A DNA stretch of 36,991 nt from an uncultured Algibacter sp. GTDB lineage: Bacteria; Bacteroidota; Bacteroidia; Flavobacteriales; Flavobacteriaceae. Position 1 is the stretch's first letter. The number at the start of each line of letters is the position of its first letter. A model generated the notes under the pieces. The model worked only from the letters and a program-made list of their open reading frames with translations. It was not told the origin of the DNA and did no database searches. The translations under genes were made by a program, and so were the position numbers. Positions 8,456 through 16,010 of this stretch are shown here, piece by piece. Where the stretch lies: NCBI RefSeq assembly GCF_905480415.1, contig NZ_CAJQQI010000049.1, forward strand, positions 1 through 36,991, in the 5' to 3' direction.

Positions 8456-8582
8456 TTTCCATTTTACTCATAGCTCTATATTCAAATTAGTCTGTATTCG
8501 TGAATCTACGATGTCATGGGAATAAAAATTTCAACCGATAGCTCTTAAAAATATCGAAGAATTATTTTTCGATTAAAAAGAA

Positions 8583-8615
8583 GAAACCCTATAGGTCTCT
8601 CACATCTATAGGGTT
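8583..8615. terminator. possible terminator hairpin (11-bp stem)
   Basis: The arms AAACCCTATAG and CTATAGGGTTT pair perfectly around an 11-base loop. A T-rich stretch follows only on the minus strand. The stem lies 128 bases after the DUF456 stop and beyond the response-regulator terminator, so its owner is uncertain. Confidence 0.4.
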
Positions 8616-8780
8616 TATGTAAATTGCTATTATCAACAAAAAAAATTGAGGGATTAACTAATTTTTGAAGTGTCGATAATCAAATATAATTATAACTATT
8701 GTTTTCGAACTGCGGGAAACCCGTAATGGCATTACGGGGTAATGGTAATCTTCAACACTAGTCTAGGTTTCAAGCGCATA

Positions 8781-8813
8781 AAAAAAAGTGATTTTTTTGA
8801 AAAAACCACCTTT
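8781..8813 (-). terminator. probable terminator of the kinase-regulator operon
   Basis: On the minus strand, 24 bases after the response-regulator stop, AAAGGTGGTTTTTT pairs imperfectly with AAAAAATCACTTT (one mismatch and one bulge) and runs into seven to eight T residues. Shape and position fit an intrinsic terminator. Confidence 0.5.
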
Positions 8814-8836
8814 CTTTATTTTGTATGATGTTTTAG

Positions 8837-9511
8837 CTATACAAACCCCTTTTTTCTAGCCTCGTTAAGCAAGGTTTCATCTTGTCCGTCGTATACTTCA
8901 AAAATATCTCTAAGTTGTTTTTTTCTTTTTTCAACAGCACTTAAAGAAATATCTAAGGGAGCTGCTAAATTTTTTGTTTTAACACCTTGAGATAGTAGAT
9001 GAAGAATTTTTCTGTTCTTATCATCTATAACAATATCACTCGTTATAGCTTTTCTAATATGGCTATTTACGGTGCCGCTATAAAAAGGCGGATTATTAAG
9101 TACTGCTTGAAAAGCACTTGCCAATTCACTAGATGTTAAGTCACTTTTAATCATAAAACCTTCAGGGTCGATGGTTTTGATAATATTATGAATCCTAAAA
9201 GATTCATTAAACATGGTTAAGATAATAATCTTGGCATTTGGTAAAATCTTTCGTGCATATTCTGCTAAATCTTCTCCAGAACTCATTGAACCATCAGCCG
9301 ATGGCGGCAAACTAATATCAACAAACAGCACATCATAAGGCCTTTCTTTTTGAACAGACTTATCCATAAAAGCAACTGCTTCATCACAATTATTAGCAAT
9401 ATCAATTTCTAATTCTTGACTGTCTTTTTTTGTGTACCGTAATGTGTTTTGATAACCCTCAATAATCATTGGATGGTCATCAATCATAAGTATTTTAATG
9501 TTTTCAGTCAT
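8837..9511 (-). CDS. LuxR/NarL-type response regulator
   Basis: A 224-residue regulator. The receiver domain spans about residues 1-135 with acidic pocket D11/D12 (MIDDHP), phospho-acceptor D65 (VLFVDISLPP), switch T99 (IILTMF) and K122 (MIKSD). A 14-residue insertion between D65 and the next helix (SADGSMSSGEDLAEY) is longer than usual. The C-terminal part (about 158-224, with KILHLLSQGVKTKNLAAPLD and ISLSAVEKRKKQLRDIFEV) is a helix-turn-helix of LuxR type, somewhat diverged. It starts nine bases after the sensor kinase stop, so the two form a two-component pair. Targets are unknown; the TTCGNCGAA repeats near 11905-11957 are candidates by position only. Confidence 0.9.
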   Translation of the reverse strand: MTENIKILMIDDHPMIIEGYQNTLRYTKKDSQELEIDIANNCDEAVAFMDKSVQKERPYDVLFVDISLPPSADGSMSSGEDLAEYARKILPNAKIIILTMFNESFRIHNIIKTIDPEGFMIKSDLTSSELASAFQAVLNNPPFYSGTVNSHIRKAITSDIVIDDKNRKILHLLSQGVKTKNLAAPLDISLSAVEKRKKQLRDIFEVYDGQDETLLNEARKKGFV

Positions 9512-9520
9512 AATTTGGCG

Positions 9521-11356
9521 TTATGGTATTGGTGCCTCTATGGTTACTTTAGTTCCTAAACCTTTTTCCGAGGTTATCCTTATAGTTCCGTTTATTTCTT
9601 TTATTCTAGAATTCATGTTTTTTAGACCAATACCTGATTTAGCTTTATTGACATCAAAACCGGAACCATTGTCTGAGATGATTAAGCAAATTACATCATT
9701 TTTTAATTTAAAACTAATATTAACCTTGGTAGCCTTAGCGTGTTTATAAATATTATGAAGTGTTTCTTGAATAATTCTGTATATGTGAATTTTCTTTTTG
9801 TTAGTTACAGAATCCCAACCTATGTCATCATCATGATTAAATTCATATTTAAGAGAATAAGCTAATGTTTGCGTTTCAACTAATGTTTTTATAATATCAA
9901 TAAATCCAGAACCTGAAACAAAATCAGTATTTAATTCATGTGATACTTTTCTAATATCTTCTTCTATAGTTTTAAGTCCATCAATGTACTGGCTCCTAGT
10001 TTTTATAGCCTCAGTACTATTACTCATATTTAAACTATCTAAACTTAAACGTGTACCAAATAAACGCCCTAAAACACCATCATGTAATTCTTCCGAAATC
10101 CGTTTCTTCTCCTGCGTTCTTGCTTCTTCAATACTCTCATTTTGCGATAACATGAGGTTGTAAATTTCTTCGTTAGTTTCTTGTTGCTTTTGAATAAACT
10201 GTAATTCGTTATTCTTATTTCTTTGAGAAATTACCAGATACAAAAGAATTGAAGCCAAAATAATAACGACAGTTATTATTAAAAGCCACAGACGTTCTTT
10301 GGAAATTTTAATGTTTTCTTGTTCAATCTGTTTGGTTTCAAAGCGTATTCTAGCAAACTTATTTCTTAATAAGCGTTCATTTTTTTGAAGACTATCATTT
10401 AACTTAACATAAGTCTTCAAATGATTAGTTGCACTCATGCCTTCTTCAATTTCAGATAAAAGCAACAGTGAAGTTAATAATTCATCATTGTGATATAATT
10501 CAGCTATGTTTTTCGCTTTATAAGCATAATATTTTGCAGAATCAATATTCTTATTATCATAATAGAATTTAGCTAAATGCTGATTTATAATTATAGAATT
10601 ATATCCTCCATTTGGATTAATACTATCCGTAATTTTAAGTGCTTTTAAATATAATTGAGGAAGTTTTTTTACATCTTTCGATAAATATAATGTATGTGCA
10701 TAATTATCTAATACTAAAGCATAAAAATCTGGTCTAGTATTTATCTTCTGACTTGATAATATATCATTATAATATTTTAAAGCTAATTCATAATCCCCTG
10801 ATTTCTTGTAGGATAGAGCTAAATTATTTTTCGATACATTTATGTTATATGAATTCTCTGGATCATATTCTTCTTTTATTTTTATTGCACTTTTATGATA
10901 AGAGATAGATTCATCAAACTGCCCCAACTCGCCAAAAAGCAAACCTAAATTATTATAAACATATGATTTACACCTTTTTACATCCTTTGTTTGCTTTAAT
11001 TGACTCAATAATGTAAGAGCTTCTATTGAAGTCACTTCACTTCCAGTAAAATCCTTCTCATTCTTTTGAACAACTGCAATACCGTAAAGAGTTAATGCCG
11101 ACTTAAAATCATTATTTAAATTTTTAAAGATTTTTTCCGCTTTCAAATAATGATAGTAAGCACTGTCACCTAAAAAATTAAATCTGTATAATTGCCCAAT
11201 GTCATAATGAGTATTTGCAACTAATAAGGAGTCTTCTAACTTATTAACTAAAACATTTTTCTTAAGAGAATCTATTATATGAAAACTAGTTTTCTCTTGT
11301 GCTAAAGAAGATATACAAAAAGATAATATAAATATGTAAAATACTAAAAATTTCAA
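9521..11356 (-). CDS. TPR-containing sensor histidine kinase (HisKA_3/DegS type)
   Basis: A 611-residue kinase. Residues 1-20 are a signal peptide (FCISSLAQ), about 40-330 form TPR-like helical repeats (for example YNNLGLLFGELGQFDESISY and NLALSYKKSGDYELALKYYN) that would lie in the periplasm, 355-377 is a membrane helix, then a short coiled coil. The HisKA_3 dimerisation helix holds the phospho-acceptor H425 (RISEELHDGVLG), and the HATPase_c domain shows an N box (QETLHNIYKHAKA), G1 (SDNGSGFD) and G2 (GIGLKNMNSRI). It should phosphorylate the regulator encoded nine bases downstream. The signal is unknown; periplasmic TPRs suggest protein or peptide sensing, and a small lipoprotein gene lies just upstream. 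It has its own -7 box at 11383-11390. Confidence 0.93.
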   Translation of the reverse strand: MKFLVFYIFILSFCISSLAQEKTSFHIIDSLKKNVLVNKLEDSLLVANTHYDIGQLYRFNFLGDSAYYHYLKAEKIFKNLNNDFKSALTLYGIAVVQKNEKDFTGSEVTSIEALTLLSQLKQTKDVKRCKSYVYNNLGLLFGELGQFDESISYHKSAIKIKEEYDPENSYNINVSKNNLALSYKKSGDYELALKYYNDILSSQKINTRPDFYALVLDNYAHTLYLSKDVKKLPQLYLKALKITDSINPNGGYNSIIINQHLAKFYYDNKNIDSAKYYAYKAKNIAELYHNDELLTSLLLLSEIEEGMSATNHLKTYVKLNDSLQKNERLLRNKFARIRFETKQIEQENIKISKERLWLLIITVVIILASILLYLVISQRNKNNELQFIQKQQETNEEIYNLMLSQNESIEEARTQEKKRISEELHDGVLGRLFGTRLSLDSLNMSNSTEAIKTRSQYIDGLKTIEEDIRKVSHELNTDFVSGSGFIDIIKTLVETQTLAYSLKYEFNHDDDIGWDSVTNKKKIHIYRIIQETLHNIYKHAKATKVNISFKLKNDVICLIISDNGSGFDVNKAKSGIGLKNMNSRIKEINGTIRITSEKGLGTKVTIEAPIP

Positions 11357-11382
11357 AAGGCTTAATCTATTTGCTGTTTCTT

Positions 11383-11390
11383 CAAATGTA
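11383..11390 (-). promoter_or_regulatory. -7 promoter box of the sensor kinase operon
   Basis: The minus strand reads TACATTTG, a full match to the Bacteroidota TAnnTTTG box, 26 bases before the kinase ATG and just after the terminator of the small lipoprotein gene. No TTG -33 element was found at the normal spacing. Confidence 0.5.
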
Positions 11391-11414
11391 TTTATAATTT
11401 TTTAATTTAATGAA

Positions 11415-11448
11415 TAAAAAAAAACTCATTACATAAATGTAATGAGTT
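11415..11448 (-). terminator. intrinsic terminator after the small lipoprotein gene
   Basis: A perfect 12-bp stem (AACTCATTACAT, 11423-11434, with ATGTAATGAGTT, 11437-11448) with a very short loop is followed on the minus strand by a run of nine T. It lies 30 bases past the stop of the 47-residue lipoprotein and separates it from the kinase gene. Confidence 0.85.
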
Positions 11449-11477
11449 ATATAAACTGATATTTAGTGATTTATTTT

Positions 11478-11621
11478 CTATTGATCAACTCCTCCTCCTG
11501 TAAAAGGTATTTCCGTTTCAGGTACAACCTGGATATCATCCTCAGTTAAATCTTGTTTCGTACAAGATGTAATAGATGCAAAAAATAAAGCTACTAATAA
11601 AGTAATTTTTAGGGATTTCAT
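11478..11621 (-). CDS. 47-residue small lipoprotein upstream of the sensor kinase
   Basis: A short gene missed by a 60-residue cut-off. The minus strand from the ATG at 11621 encodes MKSLKITLLVALFFASITSC as a signal peptide with lipobox, lipidated Cys at residue 20, and then a 27-residue acidic tail rich in D, E and T (starting TKQDLTEDDIQVVPE) that ends TGGGVDQ. It has its own strong terminator and lies in the same direction immediately before the TPR kinase. The Cys is followed by TKQDLTEDD, acidic in the region where Bacteroidota surface-lipoprotein export signals lie (inference). I recall similar mini-lipoproteins near TPR-kinase genes in other Flavobacteriia but could not check. It is probably a secreted peptide; a link to the kinase is a hypothesis. 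Confidence 0.8.
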   Translation of the reverse strand: MKSLKITLLVALFFASITSCTKQDLTEDDIQVVPETEIPFTGGGVDQ

Positions 11622-11987
11622 ATTAATTCGAATTTAAGATTATACAGTTTTCTTGATTTTTATAAATAAAAAATGCTAACTAAGACTTTGAAAAACAAAA
11701 TCTTGGTTAAAGGGAAAAATGGATAATTAACTTAAAATCGAATACACAAAAATGCAGAACGATTCTATACTATTTTTAATGAGGGAAATGACTTAAAAAA
11801 GTCAAAGTGGATTAATTCTTCTCAACTGAACTTAGGGAATATAATGGGTCGCTCAATTAAGGAAAAGCTAAAATATATTAAGAGGTTAAATAAAGTATGT
11901 TTTTTTCGACGAAATGTTAAATATTCGACGAAACGCACTTTTTTTTATCGATGAAATGCAATAAAAAGCAATTTTGTATGTTTTGGA
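11622..11987. other. spacer upstream of the small lipoprotein gene, with repeated TTCGNCGAA sites
   Basis: This 366-base gap has no further gene that I can support. It contains two TTCGACGAA sites starting at 11905 and 11924, and a related ATCGATGAA starting at 11947, 19 and 23 bases apart. The small lipoprotein promoter should lie near 11630-11700 but no clear TAnnTTTG box was found. Confidence 0.45.
11905..11957. promoter_or_regulatory. tandem TTCGNCGAA palindromic sites
   Basis: TTCGACGAA is a nine-base imperfect palindrome (TTCG-N-CGAA) occurring at 11905 and 11924, with a weaker copy ATCGATGAA at 11947. Regular spacing near two helical turns suggests a protein-binding array. Which gene it serves is unclear: it lies 284 bases upstream of the small lipoprotein and 31 bases past the LacI-type gene's stop. 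Confidence 0.35.
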
Positions 11988-12992
11988 TTACAATGTGGAT
12001 TCGTTTTTAACCAAGCTAGTTTTTACTATTTTGGTTTTAACATCTTCTTCTAAGCCATCATTCTCTATTCTTTTAATAAGTAATTCAGCCGCATGTGCAC
12101 CAATAGCTTTAGCATGTTGCCTAATAGTTGTTAATTTAGGCAGCGTATGGTTTGAATCCGATTTGCTAGCAAATCCTATTACCGATATATCTTTTGGTAC
12201 TTTTAAACCAAAACTCACCGCCGTATTTATAGCTATAATACCCGAAGAACTATCAGCAGCTACAATGGCATCAATAGTTTTGTTCTTTTTAAACAGCGAT
12301 TTTATTTTTTTTTGATGATCATCTTTATTCTTTATTTTTAAAACTAAAGGCTCAAGATTCCCGTTTTCTAAAATTGCTTTATTATAACCACGCTCTCTTA
12401 ACTTACCAACACTTATGTCGTTTATATTACTAACGAAAGCGATATGCTTTCTTCCTTCATCAATTAAGCTTTTAGTCGCGTTGTAGGTCGCATCAAAATC
12501 ATCAACAATAACCTTATCGCATAAAACATCATGTGCTACTCTATCAAACATAACAATAGGCAATCCTTGTTTAATTGTTCTTTTAAAATGCTCAACTTCA
12601 TTATTAATTTGAGATTCTTTAGCAACCGACAATATGAAACCATCAACACTTCCATTCGCTAATAATTGTAAACTTTCTTTTTCCTTTTGTAAAGATTCAT
12701 TAGAGATACACGTTATTATATTATATCCTCGTTTTGTAGCTTCACTTTCAATACCAAAAAGAACTTTTGCCAAAAACCGATTCAAAATATTAGGTATAAT
12801 AACACCAATGGTTCGTGTTTTGTTGTTTTTTAAACTTAAGGCTACCTTATTGGGTCTGTAGTTATATAATTTCGCAAGTTCTTTAACACGTCGCACTGTA
12901 TCTTCTCCAATCTCCTCGCTATTGTTTAATGCTTTAGAAACTGTTGATATTGAAACGTTTAATTCTTTTGCTAATTGTTTTAAAGTAACCAT
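11988..12992 (-). CDS. LacI-family transcriptional regulator
   Basis: A 334-residue regulator. The N-terminal helix-turn-helix and hinge are clear (MVTLKQLAKELNVSISTVSK then ALNNSEEIGEDTVRRVKELA and YRPNKVALSLKNNKTRTIGV), followed by a periplasmic-binding-protein-like sensor domain (IGVIIPNILNRFLAKVLFGI, PIVMFDRV, VIVDDFDATYNAT, ISVIGFASKSDSNHTLPKLT). In Bacteroidota such proteins usually control sugar uptake and degradation loci, but none is adjacent, so the ligand is unknown and it may act at a distance. A full TAnnTTTG box lies 36 bases upstream. Confidence 0.93.
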   Translation of the reverse strand: MVTLKQLAKELNVSISTVSKALNNSEEIGEDTVRRVKELAKLYNYRPNKVALSLKNNKTRTIGVIIPNILNRFLAKVLFGIESEATKRGYNIITCISNESLQKEKESLQLLANGSVDGFILSVAKESQINNEVEHFKRTIKQGLPIVMFDRVAHDVLCDKVIVDDFDATYNATKSLIDEGRKHIAFVSNINDISVGKLRERGYNKAILENGNLEPLVLKIKNKDDHQKKIKSLFKKNKTIDAIVAADSSSGIIAINTAVSFGLKVPKDISVIGFASKSDSNHTLPKLTTIRQHAKAIGAHAAELLIKRIENDGLEEDVKTKIVKTSLVKNESTL

Positions 12993-13027
12993 CTTAATAA
13001 TATATAATTTTAAATCAGGGCAATTTA

Positions 13028-13035
13028 CAAAATTA
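13028..13035 (-). promoter_or_regulatory. -7 promoter box of the LacI-type gene
   Basis: The minus strand reads TAATTTTG, a full match to TAnnTTTG, 35 bases before the ATG. No TTG was seen at the standard -33 distance. Confidence 0.45.
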
Positions 13036-13316
13036 CTTCTATCAAGTGTGATTTATTTATCCTGTTGAATGGTTTACAAAGCAAAAAAGAGCTACAATTT
13101 CTTGCAACCCTCTTTTATTGATTAATAGCACTTATAAGACACGTTTATTTTTGAAAGGTCACTATTAAATTTAAAATTCAAAACCTCCCTAAAACAAAAA
13201 AGCATCCCTATTTTCTATAAAGAAAAAAGGAAAGCCTTTCATTGGAATACCAAAATTACTTTGGTATAACTACATCCTAGACACCTCTAGGACAACACAA
13301 CGTCGTAATAATTACC

Positions 13317-13343
13317 AAAAAAAGCCCTAATTTCTCAGAGCTT
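13317..13343 (-). terminator. terminator of tRNA-Asp
   Basis: On the minus strand, 16 bases after the tRNA, AAGCTC pairs with GGGCTT (one G-U pair) across a 10-base loop and is followed by seven T residues. Confidence 0.65.
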
Positions 13344-13359
13344 ATTTGTGCAATTTTAG

Positions 13360-13433
13360 CGGTCTGGACGGGACTCGAACCCGCGACCTTCGCCGTGACA
13401 GGGCGACATTCTAACCAACTGAACTACCAGACC
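13360..13433 (-). tRNA. tRNA-Asp, anticodon GTC
   Basis: The minus strand folds as a 74-base tRNA. The acceptor arms GGTCTGG and CCAGACC pair fully, the D arm holds AGTTCAGTTGGTTAGA, the anticodon loop is CTGTCAC giving anticodon GTC, the T arm contains GGTTCGAGTCC, and the discriminator is G, as expected for tRNA-Asp. CCA is not encoded. It is a single tRNA with its own promoter and terminator. Confidence 0.97.
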
Positions 13434-13450
13434 GTTGCATTATTGCGGTG

Positions 13451-13480
13451 CAAATATACACGGCTTTTTTTATATCTCAA
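13451..13480 (-). promoter_or_regulatory. tRNA-Asp promoter with consensus Bacteroidota elements
   Basis: On the minus strand TTG (13480-13478) is followed after exactly 19 bases by TATATTTG (13458-13451), the textbook TTG-N19-TAnnTTTG arrangement of the Bacteroidota primary sigma factor. The box ends 17 bases before the mature tRNA. This is the clearest full promoter in the window. Confidence 0.8.
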
Positions 13481-13513
13481 ATCTTTTTTTCGCTTTTTTG
13501 TAGAAAACTTTTA

Positions 13514-14443
13514 TCATGCAAACTTTTGGCGTTCTATCATGTAGGCAGTGAGGATGTTATTAAAATTTTTATTAATATCAGCCTCAACATATTTTATTTT
13601 GTATTGCGCACATTTTAAACGTAAAGCTTCAAAATACGCATCAACTGTTTTACTATAACTTTCTTTAATTGAATCTGCGTATAAGTTAATATAATCGCCT
13701 GTCTCCACATCAATAAAACGTTTCGGTTTATTATCAAAATCGAAATTCAATTCTTTTGCCTTATCAAACACATGAAACAAAACCACTTCATGTTTATTGT
13801 ATTTTAAATGCCTCAAAGCTTCAAACAACCTCACTTCATCTTCACGTGTTTGAAACATATCTGTAAACAAAAAAATCATTGAGCGCCTATGTATCTTTTC
13901 AGCAATCTCATGTAAATACTTATATGTTTCTGTTTGCTTATTTAAAGGTTTAGAAATAACAGCTTCACTTAAATGACTCAATAACATTTGATGATGACGT
14001 TCACTGCCTTTCTCTGGCGCATAATAATCATAGTTATCGCTATAAATACTTAAACCTACAGCATCACCTTGCTTTTTTAAAATATGCATTAAAGAGGCTG
14101 CTGCTAATGCTGAAAAACCAATCTTATTTACGTTGTCAATAGAAAACGATTCCAATTTCGGGTAATGCATCGAACTACTGTTATCTAAAATAATATGACA
14201 ACGTAAATTCGTTTCATCATCATAACGCTTTGTGTACAGCTTGTCTGTTTTAGCAAATAGTTTCCAATCTATATGTCGCGTACTTTCGCCTTGATTATAT
14301 ATTTTATGTTCAGCAAATTCTGCCGAAAACCCATGAAACGGACTTTTATGCATACCAGCAATAAAACCCTCAACTACTTGTTTTGCAAGTAGCTCAAGAT
14401 TTTTAAACCCCTCTGCCTTATTAAGTTCGCTTTGTAAGTTCAT
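13514..14443 (-). CDS. DUF58 domain protein (vWA-like)
   Basis: A 309-residue cytoplasmic protein without signal peptide or membrane segment. The DUF58 core is clear: GFSAEFAEHKIYNQGESTRH followed by IDWKLFAKTDKLYTKRYDDE, then the von Willebrand A-like metal site DNSSSM (D87, S89, S91), and FLFTDMF later in the fold. Members often work with a MoxR AAA ATPase and Bat proteins; neither is within this window on the same side, so the partner is not visible. The function is not settled beyond that. It follows the clpP-like gene on the same strand after 88 bases, and the tRNA lies downstream. Confidence 0.9.
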   Translation of the reverse strand: MNLQSELNKAEGFKNLELLAKQVVEGFIAGMHKSPFHGFSAEFAEHKIYNQGESTRHIDWKLFAKTDKLYTKRYDDETNLRCHIILDNSSSMHYPKLESFSIDNVNKIGFSALAAASLMHILKKQGDAVGLSIYSDNYDYYAPEKGSERHHQMLLSHLSEAVISKPLNKQTETYKYLHEIAEKIHRRSMIFLFTDMFQTREDEVRLFEALRHLKYNKHEVVLFHVFDKAKELNFDFDNKPKRFIDVETGDYINLYADSIKESYSKTVDAYFEALRLKCAQYKIKYVEADINKNFNNILTAYMIERQKFA

Positions 14444-14502
14444 TTTTAGATGCTAGACTGCTTCGCTGACAGAATCAAGACCTAAAATAAGGTCAAAATT
14501 TA

Positions 14503-14533
14503 TCTTTTTTCTTTTCTTTCTTTTCTTTTCTCT
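14503..14533. repeat. polypyrimidine tract
   Basis: About 30 consecutive C/T bases (TCTTTTTTCTTTTC and on) lie just past the ClpP-like stop. On the coding strand this is a long A/G tract. It is low-complexity sequence; a function is not evident. Confidence 0.6.
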
Positions 14534-15074
14534 AAATAGCTTTATCTACTATTCCGTAGGCAACAGATTCTTTTGCTCCCATCCAATGGTCACGGTTAAA
14601 ATCTTTCATTACTTTATCAAAGGTTTGCCCACAATTATCAGCTAGTATTTGTGCACTTAACTCTTTAGTAATTATAATCTCTTTAGCCGTAATTTCAATA
14701 TCACTGGCTTGTCCGCGAGCACCACCGCTTGGTTGATGAATCATAACACGCGCATGTGGTTGGATAAAACGTTTTCCTTTTGTACCAGCAGACAATATTA
14801 GTGAACCCATAGAAGCTGCAAAACCCGTACAAATAGTAGACACATCGCTTTTTAAAGATTTCATAACATCATAAATAGCAAAACCAGAAGTTACATAACC
14901 TCCAGGACTATTTATATATAAATGGATATCCTTAGTCTCTAATGCATCCAAATACATCAACCTATCAATGACATGTTTAGCCGATTCATCATCAACCTGT
15001 CCCCATAAAAACACTTTACGTTGTTCTATTAACTTAGTGTCAACAGCATCTTGAATTTTTATCTCATTACTCAT
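14532..15074 (-). CDS. ClpP-family serine protease, orphan paralogue
   Basis: A 180-residue ClpP-like peptidase. The catalytic triad is intact: S88 in GFAASMGS, H113 in ARVMIHQPSGG and D162 in FNRDHWMGAKES. INSPGGYVTSG and the ASDIEITAKEI handle region are also conserved. It is shorter than housekeeping ClpP (about 195-205 residues) at both ends; notably, the N-terminal axial-loop sequence that gates the pore is reduced to MSNEIKIQDAVDTKLIEQRK. No clpX or trigger-factor gene is adjacent, although main clpP usually sits with them. It is thus probably a second ClpP that forms a mixed or separate barrel (inference). It could still be the only copy; the rest of the genome would decide. Confidence 0.85.
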   Translation of the reverse strand: MSNEIKIQDAVDTKLIEQRKVFLWGQVDDESAKHVIDRLMYLDALETKDIHLYINSPGGYVTSGFAIYDVMKSLKSDVSTICTGFAASMGSLILSAGTKGKRFIQPHARVMIHQPSGGARGQASDIEITAKEIIITKELSAQILADNCGQTFDKVMKDFNRDHWMGAKESVAYGIVDKAI

Positions 15075-15264
15075 AATTCGTTTTAATTTAAATGTAAGAA
15101 CTCATTTAAGAACTTATTAATTATTTTTTAATGCCTCTTTTTGCGCATTATTTCGTTAAAAGCTTAAACCTTAGCTATGACGATGTTTAAAAATTTCGCC
15201 TCATATTTCATCAAAAATAGACTATAAAAATTCTAATCACAAATCCTTAAATAAGTTCTAAAAT

Positions 15265-15297
15265 AAAAAAAGGTTCACCAATTACGGTAAACCTTTT
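15265..15297 (-). terminator. terminator of trxA
   Basis: On the minus strand, 21 bases past the trxA stop, AAAAGGTT pairs with AACCTTTT and GGT/ACC pairs inside across one mismatch and a six-base loop. A run of seven T (interrupted only after that) follows. Confidence 0.7.
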
Positions 15298-15318
15298 CAA
15301 CTTTCTTTTTATTATCTT

Positions 15319-15636
15319 TTACAAAAGCTCGTCAATAGCATCAGTGTATGCGTTTTTTGGTGCAACACCAACTTGTCTACCAACTACTTCTCCGTTTTGG
15401 AATACCAAAACCGTAGGAATGTTACGCACACCATATTTAGCGGCAAACTCTTGATTTGCATCAACATCAACCTTTCCTACAACAGCTTTACCATCATACT
15501 CATCGCTAATTTGCTCTATAATTGGCCCAACCATTCTACATGGTCCACACCAAGCAGCCCAAAAATCAACTAATACTGGTTTATCACTTTTTAATACCGT
15601 TTCTTCAAACGTTGCATCTGTTATCTCTAATGCCAT
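15319..15636 (-). CDS. trxA: thioredoxin
   Basis: A 105-residue thioredoxin. The frame is open 19 codons further up, but the ATG at 15636 gives the standard length and N-terminus (MALEITDATFEETVL). The active site is WCGPC with C30 and C33, preceded by VDFWAAW, and the cis-proline loop is NIPTVLVF. There is no signal peptide, so it acts as a cytoplasmic disulfide reductase with thioredoxin reductase. A TAATTTTG box lies 45 bases upstream and an intrinsic terminator follows, so it is a single-gene unit. Confidence 0.96.
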   Translation of the reverse strand: MALEITDATFEETVLKSDKPVLVDFWAAWCGPCRMVGPIIEQISDEYDGKAVVGKVDVDANQEFAAKYGVRNIPTVLVFQNGEVVGRQVGVAPKNAYTDAIDELL

Positions 15637-16010
15637 AATATATATATATTTTAATATGTTCTTAATTCGTTTTAACAACACAAAATTAGTCAAAATATTC
15701 TCGAAAGCTTACAAACCAACAATTTGTTTTCCCTATGACGGTATTGGTTCGGTTTATTTCAATTTTTATGGCGCATAAAACAGGCTATCCGTCATATCTT
15801 TCTGCGAAGCAGTCTCGAACTTGTTTAGGGATCTCAACAATTTAAATCGCAGTATAATAAATCAAACACAGTCTTATAAGTGCTTCATAAAAGGATGCCA
15901 CTACTATACTTTGCGCAATGCAGAAATTCTAATAATATTTAAAATACGCCACTTTAAGCAGGCCACTAGCTTAATTAACGACAATAAAATAAGGATTTAA
16001 TAAAATCTTA
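15637..16010. other. spacer between dnaE and trxA with degenerate repeat sequence
   Basis: This 374-base gap contains the trxA promoter box TAATTTTG (15681-15688, minus). At about 15765-15840 it holds sequence (ACAGGCTATCCGTC, TCTGCGAAGCAGTCTCGAAC, AGGGATCTCAAC) that resembles worn copies of flavobacterial intergenic repeats. A weak hairpin (15991-16009) may end the dnaE transcript. No gene was found. Confidence 0.45.
15681..15688 (-). promoter_or_regulatory. -7 promoter box of trxA
   Basis: The minus strand reads TAATTTTG, a full TAnnTTTG match, 44 bases before the trxA ATG. Confidence 0.45.

Larger units (their letters stand above)
8456..8836. other. hairpin-rich spacer between two convergent genes
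   Basis: A 381-base gap with no ORF of interest. It contains a perfect 11-bp stem (8583-8593 with 8605-8615, AAACCCTATAG and its complement), a nested palindrome at 8714-8738, and the probable response-regulator terminator at 8781-8813. The first stem is followed on the minus strand by CTTCTTTTTAATC and on the plus strand by ATGTAAATTG, so it fits better as a minus-strand terminator, or as a bidirectional one for the convergent DUF456 gene. Confidence 0.5.
12993..13359. other. spacer between the LacI-type gene and tRNA-Asp
   Basis: This 367-base gap holds the LacI promoter box, a hairpin ATACCAAA-ATTAC-TTTGGTAT near 13247-13268, and the tRNA terminator at 13317-13343. No ORF of interest was seen. 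Confidence 0.5.

Noticed and set aside
8583-8738. CRISPR-like or repeat array in the spacer before the response regulator
   Set aside because: The hairpins are different from one another and there are no equally spaced direct repeats.
13247-13268. Hairpin ATACCAAA/TTTGGTAT between the LacI gene and tRNA-Asp as a second terminator or operator
   Set aside because: No T-run follows on either strand and no second copy was found, so no function can be supported.
14503-14533. Polypyrimidine tract as a triplex-forming or regulatory element
   Set aside because: Mirror symmetry is imperfect, the position between two genes gives no clear role, and such tracts arise easily by slippage in AT-rich DNA.
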